Shown in pieces: positions 1 through 6,219 of a stretch of 6,272 bases of DNA (position 1 is its first letter; the number at the start of each line of letters is the position of its first letter). A program made the position numbers and the translations under genes. This DNA is from Eudoraea sp. (GTDB lineage Bacteria > Bacteroidota > Bacteroidia > Flavobacteriales > Flavobacteriaceae). The stretch lies in NCBI GenBank assembly GCA_013042125.1, contig JABDQS010000269.1, forward strand, positions 1 to 6,272. The letters are read 5' to 3'. The notes beneath the pieces are model-generated. The model was not told the DNA's origin. It saw only the letters and a list, made by a program, of their open reading frames with translations, and did no database searches.

Positions 1-1867
1 GTATAATGATGTTAGCATCCTTATCTATCGCCCTGGATGCCTGTGCCAAAACAGACTCCAATGCTTCTTCTAAGCCATTGTGTCCTCTGTGAACATCGTA
101 CAAAATGGGAATGGACACTACTTTATAATCCGGGCTAACGTCGTAATTCTTAATTTTATCCAGATCCTCTTTTGAGATCACCGGGTTCTGGATCTTTAAT
201 TTTCTGCAATGCAGTTCAGTGATGTCAAAGATATTCCGGTCCGTGCCAAGTGTTAGGCTAATGTCTGTGATCAGTTCTTCACGGATACCATCGAGTGGAG
301 GGTTGGTTACCTGGGCAAACAATTGCTTAAAATAATTATAGATCAATTGAGGGCGTTCAGATAATACTGCAATAGGGGTATCAGATCCCATGGAGCCTAT
401 GGGTTCTTTAGCAGTTTTACCCATGGGAAGGACAATAGTATTAATATCTTCCAGAGTATATCCAAAAACCGCTTTCCTTTTTTCCACAGTTTCTTCCCCA
501 AGAAAAAGCGGACAGTCATTATAGGGGATGTCCCTGAGGTGAACTAAATTCTTATCGAGCCATTTTTTATAAGGATGGCGCTGTGCAATCTCTTCTTTTA
601 TTTCTTCATCGTTAACGATACGGCCCTCTTCCATATTTACAAGGAACATTTTACCGGGCTCTAACCTTCCGTGTAGTTCAATGTTCTCAGGGGCAATATC
701 AAGCACTCCGGTTTCAGAAGACATAATTACGTAGCCATCTTTAGTTACCGAGTAGCGCGATGGTCGAAGTCCATTCCTGTCTAAAACGGCACCAATGTAA
801 TTGCCATCGGTAAAGGGAATAGAGGCGGGACCATCCCAGGGCTCCATAACACAGGAGTTATATTCATAGAATGCCTTTTTGGCTTCGGACATTTCTGTAT
901 TTTTTTCCCAGGCTTCAGGAACCAGCATCATCATTACCTCTGGTAAGGATCGTCCTGTCATCAGCAGTAATTCAACAACCATGTCCATGGTAGCCGAATC
1001 CGATTTCCCCGGAAGAATGATTGGTAAAACATTCTTTATCTCTTCTCCAAAAAACGGACTTTCCATGAGTCCTTCCCTCGATCGCATTCGAGAAACATTA
1101 CCGCGCAGGGTATTTATCTCACCATTGTGGCACATATACCGGAAAGGTTGTGCCAGATCCCAGGTAGGAAAAGTGTTGGTAGAGAATCGCTGGTGTACCA
1201 AGGCCAGCCTGGTAATTACCCTTGGATCCATCAGATCAGTGTAATATCTTTTTATGTCCTGAGGCATCAGGAGCCCTTTGAAGATTATTATTTTTGTTGA
1301 GAGACTTGGTAAGTAAAAGAACTTATTTTCAGAAAGTTTGGAATGGATGATGGTATGCTCAGCTACCTTTCTGGCAATAAACAGTTTCAGATTGAAATTA
1401 AAGAAATCCTGTTCCTCATTTTCCTTAGCAATGAAAACTTGTTTTACAAAGGGCTCTGTTTCAGCCGCTATCCTTCCCGGTACGGAGGTATTCACAGGTA
1501 CATTTCTCCATCCAAGTAATTGCAGTCCTTGTCTTTTTATTTCTGATTCAAATACTGAGATGCAATATGCTTGTTGATTTTCCTTTTTTGGAAGGAAAAC
1601 ATTACCTACAGCATAGGCCCCGGGTTCGGGTAATTCAAAGGAACATTCCTCCTTAAAAAAAAGATGGGGGATGTCTATAAGGATCCCGGCGCCATCACCG
1701 GTTTTTCCGTCGGCACTTACGGCACCCCTGTGTTCTAATTTGTCGAGAATCTCGAGGGCCTTATGAATAATGTCATTCGATTTTTTTCCTTTCAGGCTAC
1801 AAATAAAACCTGCTCCACAGTTGTCGTGTTCAAACTCCGGCAAATACAATCCTTGCTTCTTCAACAT
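1..1867 (-). CDS. gltB: Glutamate synthase (GOGAT) large subunit, N-terminal part, cut by the left edge
   Basis: The large subunit of glutamate synthase converts L-glutamine plus 2-oxoglutarate into two L-glutamates in the cytoplasm, with electrons normally supplied through a GltD-type small subunit. Only the first 622 residues are present; full GltB proteins are about 1,500 residues. The class II glutamine amidotransferase domain covers roughly residues 17-430. Cys17 in CGAGF is the expected N-terminal nucleophile, exposed by removal of a 16-residue propeptide. Other hallmarks are LEHRGAV (44-50), HQRFSTNTFPTW (225-236), HNGEINTLRGN (247-257), MEPWDGPA (341-348) and LDRNGLRPSRY (362-372). 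The central domain begins afterwards, with GSMGSDTP (491-498) and FAQVTNPPLDGIRE (517-530). The ATG at 1867 is the only sensible start because an in-frame TAG lies directly before it (1868-1870). There is no Shine-Dalgarno sequence. It lies 246 bp downstream of the co-oriented acyl-CoA dehydrogenase. The visible frame has no stop or frameshift. Identification is secure; the partner gltD would lie outside the window. Confidence 0.97.
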   Translation of the reverse strand, partial: MLKKQGLYLPEFEHDNCGAGFICSLKGKKSNDIIHKALEILDKLEHRGAVSADGKTGDGAGILIDIPHLFFKEECSFELPEPGAYAVGNVFLPKKENQQAYCISVFESEIKRQGLQLLGWRNVPVNTSVPGRIAAETEPFVKQVFIAKENEEQDFFNFNLKLFIARKVAEHTIIHSKLSENKFFYLPSLSTKIIIFKGLLMPQDIKRYYTDLMDPRVITRLALVHQRFSTNTFPTWDLAQPFRYMCHNGEINTLRGNVSRMRSREGLMESPFFGEEIKNVLPIILPGKSDSATMDMVVELLLMTGRSLPEVMMMLVPEAWEKNTEMSEAKKAFYEYNSCVMEPWDGPASIPFTDGNYIGAVLDRNGLRPSRYSVTKDGYVIMSSETGVLDIAPENIELHGRLEPGKMFLVNMEEGRIVNDEEIKEEIAQRHPYKKWLDKNLVHLRDIPYNDCPLFLGEETVEKRKAVFGYTLEDINTIVLPMGKTAKEPIGSMGSDTPIAVLSERPQLIYNYFKQLFAQVTNPPLDGIREELITDISLTLGTDRNIFDITELHCRKLKIQNPVISKEDLDKIKNYDVSPDYKVVSIPILYDVHRGHNGLEEALESVLAQASRAIDKDANIII

Positions 1868-1884
1868 CTATTTTCGTATTTACT

Positions 1885-1892
1885 CAAAAATA
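1885..1892 (-). promoter_or_regulatory. Possible -7 promoter element for gltB
   Basis: On the minus strand this reads TATTTTTG, an exact match to the Bacteroidota -7 consensus TAnnTTTG. It sits 17 nt before the gltB ATG, so the transcript would start only about 10 nt upstream of the start codon. No TTG lies at the usual 17-23 nt spacing upstream. In such AT-rich DNA the match may be chance, and gltB could also be reached by readthrough from the upstream gene. Confidence 0.25.
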
Positions 1893-1940
1893 TTAAAATG
1901 ACTAAGATGCATCCCTGTTTTGGATCCGGAAGGCGTAAAA

Positions 1941-1953
1941 AATACGGCGTATT
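1941..1953. promoter_or_regulatory. 13-bp palindrome upstream of gltB, possible operator
   Basis: AATACG-G-CGTATT is a perfect inverted repeat with 6-bp arms around one central base, about 74 bp upstream of the gltB start codon. Its size and position suit binding by a dimeric regulator, and gltB is commonly regulated by nitrogen or amino acid supply. No particular regulator is recognisable, and a short palindrome alone is weak evidence. Confidence 0.25.
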
Positions 1954-2063
1954 AAATAATAGGCTGATAATTATGCAGAATGCATTTTTATTTGCCTTTT
2001 AAATAGGATTTTAATAATGCTGTTTTACAGAAATTACCCTAAATCTATAGGTCTCTGTGAATT

Positions 2064-2086
2064 CATTTACCGTGTTCCGGGAAATG
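2064..2086 (-). repeat. Stem-loop after the acyl-CoA dehydrogenase gene
   Basis: The sequence can fold into a hairpin with arms CATTTCCCG and CGGTAAATG on the minus strand (eight pairs, one C/T mismatch) around a 5-nt loop, GAACA. It begins 28 nt beyond the acyl-CoA dehydrogenase stop codon. No T-run follows on the minus strand, so it is not a classical intrinsic terminator. It could instead be a 3'-end processing or stabilising structure, and it lies between that gene and gltB. Confidence 0.3.
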
Positions 2087-2113
2087 CTGTGTAAAAAGGT
2101 AAGAAATCAGATA

Positions 2114-3256
2114 CTATGAGGACAATACACTTCTTGAAATAACGATCTTTTGAATTTCAGAAGTGCCTTCGTATATCTGGGTAATTTTTGCATCTCTCAT
2201 AAGACGCTCTACGTGATAATCCTTTACAAAACCGTTCCCACCGTGAATTTGAACGGCTTCCACGGTTGTTTCCATTGCAACCTGCGAAGCATATAATTTA
2301 GCCATGGCACCAGACAGATCATAATTCTCATGGTTATCTTTATCACAGGCGGCTTTATAAACAAGAAAACGTGCTGCCTCTATCTGGGTATGCATATCTG
2401 CCAGCTTAAAGGCTATGGCCTGATGATTGCTTATCTCGGTACCGAAAGCTTTTCGTTCCTTGGAATATTTCCTGGCCATTTCGTAAGCACCTGCAGCAAT
2501 TCCTAATGCCTGGGCTGCGATCCCTATTCTACCTCCCGCAAGGGTCTTCATGGCAAACTTAAATCCGAATCCGTCCTCGGCTATCCTGTTCTCTTTTGGG
2601 ACCTTTACATCATTAAAATTTAATGAATGGGTATCACTTCCACGTATCCCTAATTTGTTCTCTTTTGGACCTATTTCAAATCCCTGCATGCCTTTTTCCA
2701 CAATCAAGGCGTTAATTCCCTTATGTGCTTTTTTAACATCTGTTTGAGCTATTACCAGATATACATCGGCAGAGTTGCCATTTGTGATCCAATTTTTAGT
2801 ACCATTGAGCAGATAATGATCCCCTTTGTCAATTGCCGTTGTTTTTTGTGAGGTGGCATCGCTGCCTGCTTCCGGTTCGGATAAACAAAATGCTCCAATG
2901 ATCTCTCCGGTAGCTAATCTTGTTAAATACTTTTGCTTTTGTTCTTCGGTTCCAAAGGTCTCTAATCCCCAACACACCAAGGAATTATTCACGGAAACTA
3001 TTACAGAGGCAGAGGCATCAACTTTTGATAGTTCTTCCATGACCAGTACATAGGATAATGTGTCTAGTCCGCTACCGCCGTACTTTGGGTCAACCATCAT
3101 CCCCATAAATCCCAATTCCCCCATCATTTTAACCTGATCTGTAGGGAATTTTTGCGCTTCATCTCTTTCAATGACACCGGGCAGCAATTCCTGTTGTGCG
3201 AAATCGCGGGCTGCCTGTTGAATCATCAATTGTTCTTCGGAAAGTGTAAAATCCAT
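2114..3256 (-). CDS. Acyl-CoA dehydrogenase, short-chain (butyryl-CoA) type
   Basis: A cytoplasmic FAD flavoenzyme that introduces the alpha-beta double bond into acyl-CoA, passing electrons to electron-transfer flavoprotein. It belongs to fatty acid beta-oxidation or branched-chain amino acid breakdown. The 380-residue length is typical of the family. Domains in order are an N-terminal helical domain (about 1-115), a beta domain (about 120-215) and a C-terminal helical domain (about 225-378). The first family signature is at 124-136 (CLSEPEAGSDATS) and the second at 336-355, from QIHGGNGF to RLMRD. ERKAFG (267-272) is the usual FAD-contacting segment. The catalytic base should be Glu363 in IYEGTSE, the position used by short- and medium-chain enzymes; isovaleryl-CoA dehydrogenase places it elsewhere. 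The start is set at ATG 3256: it gives the canonical MDFTLSEEQ beginning, whereas the longer TTG start at 3289 overlaps the promoter -7 box. The family is certain; exact chain length or branching preference is not. Confidence 0.95.
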   Translation of the reverse strand: MDFTLSEEQLMIQQAARDFAQQELLPGVIERDEAQKFPTDQVKMMGELGFMGMMVDPKYGGSGLDTLSYVLVMEELSKVDASASVIVSVNNSLVCWGLETFGTEEQKQKYLTRLATGEIIGAFCLSEPEAGSDATSQKTTAIDKGDHYLLNGTKNWITNGNSADVYLVIAQTDVKKAHKGINALIVEKGMQGFEIGPKENKLGIRGSDTHSLNFNDVKVPKENRIAEDGFGFKFAMKTLAGGRIGIAAQALGIAAGAYEMARKYSKERKAFGTEISNHQAIAFKLADMHTQIEAARFLVYKAACDKDNHENYDLSGAMAKLYASQVAMETTVEAVQIHGGNGFVKDYHVERLMRDAKITQIYEGTSEIQKIVISRSVLSS

Positions 3257-3286
3257 AGCACTTAGTATATTGTTAAAAAAGGCATA

Positions 3287-3317
3287 CAAATATACGTCTT
3301 GGTTGGAAATTATTCAA
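3287..3317 (-). promoter_or_regulatory. Bacteroidota-type promoter of the acyl-CoA dehydrogenase
   Basis: On the minus strand the sequence is TTG (3317-3315), 20 nt, then TATATTTG (3294-3287). Both boxes match the Bacteroidota consensus TTG / TAnnTTTG exactly, and the spacing is inside the known 17-23 nt range. Transcription would start near 3280, leaving a leader of about 24 nt before ATG 3256. This supports the shorter protein start. Confidence 0.7.
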
Positions 3318-3332
3318 TGATTATACTGGCAA

Positions 3333-3349
3333 TTTGAGAATACCTCAAA
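3333..3349. promoter_or_regulatory. Inverted repeat between the divergent promoters, possible operator
   Basis: TTTGAG-N5-CTCAAA has perfect 6-bp arms. It starts 16 bp upstream of the -33 box of the leftward promoter and ends about 64 bp before the rightward -7 element, a position from which one bound dimer could affect both genes. TetR-family repressors often control acyl-CoA dehydrogenase genes, but no regulator is encoded here and the site's use is inferred. Confidence 0.35.
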
Positions 3350-3413
3350 ATATCTTTTTATAATATTACTGCTTACCACCATCAAAAATACTTTTATACC
3401 CCGTCAATATTTT

Positions 3414-3421
3414 TATATTTG
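3414..3421 (+). promoter_or_regulatory. -7 promoter element for the dehydrogenase-nhaD pair
   Basis: TATATTTG matches the Bacteroidota -7 consensus TAnnTTTG exactly. No exact TTG occurs 17-23 nt upstream, only T-rich sequence (TTT at 3392-3394), so the -33 box is weak or activator-dependent. Transcription would begin near 3428, giving a long leader of about 130 nt before the ATG at 3561. Confidence 0.4.
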
Positions 3422-3506
3422 TTCCAAGGTGAATTTAAGAAGTAATAAAGCGAATTCGTATTATGAGACAACACTAGCTTCAATTAAAACGCGGATGTAA
3501 AGTGAT

Positions 3507-3523
3507 GGCCTGTAAGGGCCTGT
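3507..3523 (+). repeat. Short direct repeat in the dehydrogenase leader
   Basis: GGCCTGT occurs twice (3507-3513 and 3517-3523) at a 10-nt period, close to one helical turn. The two GGCC cores could also pair as a 4-bp hairpin in RNA. It lies 38-54 nt before the dehydrogenase start codon. Its GC-rich character stands out from the surrounding AT-rich DNA, but its function is unknown. Confidence 0.3.
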
Positions 3524-3560
3524 TTAGATTGATTAACTCATAATGTAATCCTTATTCTTA

Positions 3561-4793
3561 ATGAAAGATCTTTTAAAGAAATACGAAAAAAAAGCCCCGG
3601 AAATTGTTTTTAACTGGAAGGACCCGGAAACTGAGGCTGAAGGTTGGGCGGTTATAAATTCACTACGCGGAGGAGCTGCCGGTGGCGGTACAAGAATGCG
3701 CGAGGGTCTGGACATGAATGAAGTACTTTCGCTGGCAAAGACCATGGAAGTAAAATTCACCGTTTCTGGTCCACCTATTGGAGGAGCCAAATCCGGAATA
3801 AATTTTAATCCACATGATCCCAGAAAGAAAGGCGTACTAGAACGCTGGTACAGTGCTGTGGCTCCTTTGTTGAAAAGTTATTACGGAACCGGTGGTGATC
3901 TCAATGTAGATGAGATCCATGAAGTGATCCCAATTACAGAAGATGCAGGTGTATGGCACCCGCAGGAAGGTGTATTTAACGGGCATTTTAAGCCAACCGA
4001 GGCAGATAAGATCAATCGTATAGGGCAATTGCGTCTGGGAGTGATCAAGGTTCTGGAAAGCCCTATGTACTCTCCGGATACCAGTCAAAAATATACAGTG
4101 GCAGATATGATCACCGGATTTGGTGTAGCTGAAGCTGTAAAGCATTATTACAATATTTCCGGAGGATCTGTCATTGGAAAAAAGGCGGTTGTCCAGGGCT
4201 TTGGAAATGTAGGTGCAGCAGCGGCCTTTTATCTCGCACAGATGGGTGCCAAGGTAGTGGGGGTCATAGATAGAGAAGGTGGGGTTATAAACGAAGATGG
4301 CTTTTCTTTCGATGAGATCAAAACCTTTTTTTTACATAAAAAAGGGAATACCCTTATTGCAGATCCGGATAAGATGATCCCTTTTTCAGAAATGAATGAA
4401 CGCATCTGGGGTTTATCGGCAGAGATATTTGCACCTTGTGCCGCTTCCAGATTGATCACCAGGGAACAGATCACTGAAATGATCGACTCGGGACTGGAGG
4501 TGATCTCTTGCGGTGCTAACGTACCTTTTGCGGATAAAGAAATATTTTTTGGGCCTATCATGGAATATACAGATGAAAAAGTTAGTCTTATTCCGGACTT
4601 TATTTCCAATTGTGGTATGGCCCGGGTTTTCGCATATTTTATGGAAGGAAGAGTGGCTATGGAAGACGAATTGATATTTAATGACACTTCTGATGTCATT
4701 AGAAAAGCAATTTTGAATATCTTTAGGCAAAATCCTACTAAAATCAATTTGAGCAAGACCGCTTTTGAGATAGCACTTAAACAACTACTATAA
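3561..4793 (+). CDS. Glu/Leu/Phe/Val-type amino acid dehydrogenase, substrate uncertain
   Basis: Members of this superfamily reversibly convert an L-amino acid to its 2-oxo acid and ammonia with NAD(P) in the cytoplasm. The protein is 410 residues, close to hexameric glutamate dehydrogenases. The N-terminal substrate domain holds GGGTRM (41-46), Lys65 and Lys77 (in GGAKSG, 74-79) at the family's 12-residue spacing, and Asp113 in GTGGDLNVDE as the likely catalytic Asp. The Rossmann domain carries GFGNVG (213-218) with acidic Asp237 following, which would suit NAD. Later motifs are EIFAPCA (288-294) and CGANVP (317-322). Instead of the usual NAGGV there is NCGMA (350-354). By hand alignment the side-chain-reading positions are Gly41 and Phe357, not the Lys and Ser of glutamate dehydrogenase. 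An in-frame stop at 3546-3548 limits the start to ATG 3561; no Shine-Dalgarno is visible. It probably forms an operon with nhaD, 12 nt downstream. Family secure, substrate open. Confidence 0.92.
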   Translation: MKDLLKKYEKKAPEIVFNWKDPETEAEGWAVINSLRGGAAGGGTRMREGLDMNEVLSLAKTMEVKFTVSGPPIGGAKSGINFNPHDPRKKGVLERWYSAVAPLLKSYYGTGGDLNVDEIHEVIPITEDAGVWHPQEGVFNGHFKPTEADKINRIGQLRLGVIKVLESPMYSPDTSQKYTVADMITGFGVAEAVKHYYNISGGSVIGKKAVVQGFGNVGAAAAFYLAQMGAKVVGVIDREGGVINEDGFSFDEIKTFFLHKKGNTLIADPDKMIPFSEMNERIWGLSAEIFAPCAASRLITREQITEMIDSGLEVISCGANVPFADKEIFFGPIMEYTDEKVSLIPDFISNCGMARVFAYFMEGRVAMEDELIFNDTSDVIRKAILNIFRQNPTKINLSKTAFEIALKQLL

Positions 4794-4805
4794 ACACCAA
4801 CTAGT

Positions 4806-6170
4806 ATGGAAACCATTATCATTATCATCTTCGTTGCAGGATATTTAGCAATTACTCTAGAGCATAATTTAAAAATAGATAAGCTGATCCCCGCCCTGGC
4901 GATGATGGCCATTCTGTGGGCGATCATTGCTCTGACGCATATGCCTGTTTTTGAGGTAAATACAGATCTAAAGGAGTTGGAGCCTTCACATATAGATGAA
5001 ATGTTGTTGCATCATCTTGGCAAAACAGCAGAGATTCTGGTTTTCCTCCTTGGGGCTATGACCATTGTGGAGATCATAGATTATTTTGATGGTTTCGCCA
5101 CAATTAAGGGGTATATACGTACTAAAAAGAAATCGAAACTCTTATGGCTATTTTCAATTCTTGCTTTTGTACTTTCCGCAATCATTGATAACCTAACGGC
5201 AACCATCGTATTGGTTACTATTTTACAGAAAGTAATTAAAGATCGCGAATTAAGACTTTGGTTTGCGGGTATGATAGTTATCGCGGCAAATGCCGGAGGT
5301 GCCTGGTCCCCAATTGGCGATGTTACCACAACCATGTTATGGATCGCCAATAAAGTAACGGCAATGCAGCTTATAGAGCACGTATTTGTTCCTTCAGTAG
5401 TGTGTATGGTGGTGCCTGTTCTTTTTGCACTAAGGTATCGGGTTTTTCAAGGTGAAATTGAAGGAGAATTAGAGGAAAAGGAAATTCCAAAGTCACCTTA
5501 TGGGGCCACAATGCTCTATCTGGGATTGGGATCTATTGTATTTGTTCCGTTCTTTAAGACCATCACACATCTTCCTCCCTATGTAGGGATGATGCTTTCA
5601 CTGGCAATTGTAGCTACTTTTGCCGAGATCTACAGTAACGCAAAATTTAGTATTTCCACCTTAGATTTTGAAGAAGATACCACATCGCACCATAGTCCGG
5701 TACATTCTTCCTTATCTAAGATTGAGTTACCAAGCATACTATTCTTTTTGGGTATTCTTTTAGCCGTAGCGGCATTGGAATCTCTGGGGATGCTATTCGA
5801 ATTTGCCGGCGTGTTAGATGAAACCATGCCCATGTTAGGTACGGAATCTTTGGGTACTACCGTATCCGATCTTGTAGTGGTAATTCTCGGTGTTGGTTCT
5901 GCGATCATTGATAATGTTCCTCTGGTCGCTGCCAGTATGGGGATGTTCTCAATACCCATTGATGATCCCGTTTGGCATTTTATTGCCTATTCCGCAGGAA
6001 CTGGTGGAAGTATGTTAATTATAGGTTCTGCTGCCGGAGTAGTTGCCATGGGAATGGAAAAAATAGACTTCTTTTGGTACCTTAAAAAAATTGCATTCCT
6101 GGCGATGGTCGGTTTTGTTGCAGGAGCGGCATGTTTTATACTCATTAGAAATTTAGTATTGAACGCATAA
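4806..6170 (+). CDS. nhaD: NhaD-type sodium/proton antiporter
   Basis: An inner-membrane Na+(Li+)/H+ antiporter of the NhaD family in the ion transporter superfamily, exporting sodium in exchange for protons. The 454 residues are very hydrophobic, with about twelve membrane segments judged by eye, starting at residue 2. Key motifs are SAIIDNLTATIV (124-135), whose DNLT is characteristic of NhaD proteins and whose Asp and Thr are important for transport in studied members; GGAWSPIGDVTT (164-175); SAIIDNVPLVAA (365-376); and GTGGS (398-402). The two SAIIDN segments reflect the inverted two-half fold of the superfamily. Two soluble loops stand out: an acidic one (216-226) and a His/Ser-rich one (about 287-305). 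The ATG lies 12 nt after the dehydrogenase stop and in its frame; no Shine-Dalgarno is seen, so translation probably follows termination of the upstream gene. Length matches the family and no damage is visible. A metabolite carrier of the same superfamily is a less likely alternative. Confidence 0.93.
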   Translation: METIIIIIFVAGYLAITLEHNLKIDKLIPALAMMAILWAIIALTHMPVFEVNTDLKELEPSHIDEMLLHHLGKTAEILVFLLGAMTIVEIIDYFDGFATIKGYIRTKKKSKLLWLFSILAFVLSAIIDNLTATIVLVTILQKVIKDRELRLWFAGMIVIAANAGGAWSPIGDVTTTMLWIANKVTAMQLIEHVFVPSVVCMVVPVLFALRYRVFQGEIEGELEEKEIPKSPYGATMLYLGLGSIVFVPFFKTITHLPPYVGMMLSLAIVATFAEIYSNAKFSISTLDFEEDTTSHHSPVHSSLSKIELPSILFFLGILLAVAALESLGMLFEFAGVLDETMPMLGTESLGTTVSDLVVVILGVGSAIIDNVPLVAASMGMFSIPIDDPVWHFIAYSAGTGGSMLIIGSAAGVVAMGMEKIDFFWYLKKIAFLAMVGFVAGAACFILIRNLVLNA

Positions 6171-6173
6171 TTA

Positions 6174-6185
6174 AATCTGCAGATT
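6174..6185. repeat. Perfect 12-bp palindrome just after nhaD
   Basis: AATCTGCAGATT is fully self-complementary and begins 4 nt after the nhaD stop codon. Being loopless and without a following T-run, it makes a poor intrinsic terminator. It could be a protein-binding site for a downstream gene or a chance palindrome. Confidence 0.3.
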
Positions 6186-6219
6186 ACCGTTATAGGGGCA
6201 AATTAATAAGAGAACGCAT

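Larger units (their letters stand above)
3257..3560. other. Divergent intergenic region
   Basis: This 304-bp AT-rich stretch separates the leftward acyl-CoA dehydrogenase from the rightward amino acid dehydrogenase. I see no convincing gene in it on either strand. It holds a complete consensus promoter facing left (3287-3317), an inverted repeat (3333-3349), a -7 element facing right (3414-3421), an 8-bp palindrome CGAATTCG (3451-3458) and a short direct repeat (3507-3523). No riboswitch or tRNA is recognisable. Confidence 0.8.

Noticed and set aside
879..1244. 121-residue open frame on the plus strand
   Set aside because: It lies wholly antisense to conserved GltB amidotransferase sequence and has no family features.
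1763..2002. 79-residue plus-strand frame extending from gltB into the intergenic gap
   Set aside because: Its first part is antisense to the GltB N-terminus and the rest is AT-rich intergenic DNA; no promoter or domain supports it.
2064..2086. Intrinsic terminator of the acyl-CoA dehydrogenase gene
   Set aside because: The hairpin is real as a fold but lacks the T-run expected on the minus strand, so it is listed only as a stem-loop.
3257..3560. Riboswitch or small gene in the divergent region
   Set aside because: No known riboswitch core, tRNA-like fold or coding frame with a credible start could be recognised in it.
4229..4927. 232-residue open frame on the minus strand across the dehydrogenase-nhaD junction
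   Set aside because: It is antisense to two well-supported genes, shows no recognisable domain, and its composition is what reverse-strand reading of those genes would give.
6174..6185. Intrinsic terminator of nhaD
   Set aside because: The palindrome has no loop and no following T-run; a terminator call is not supported.
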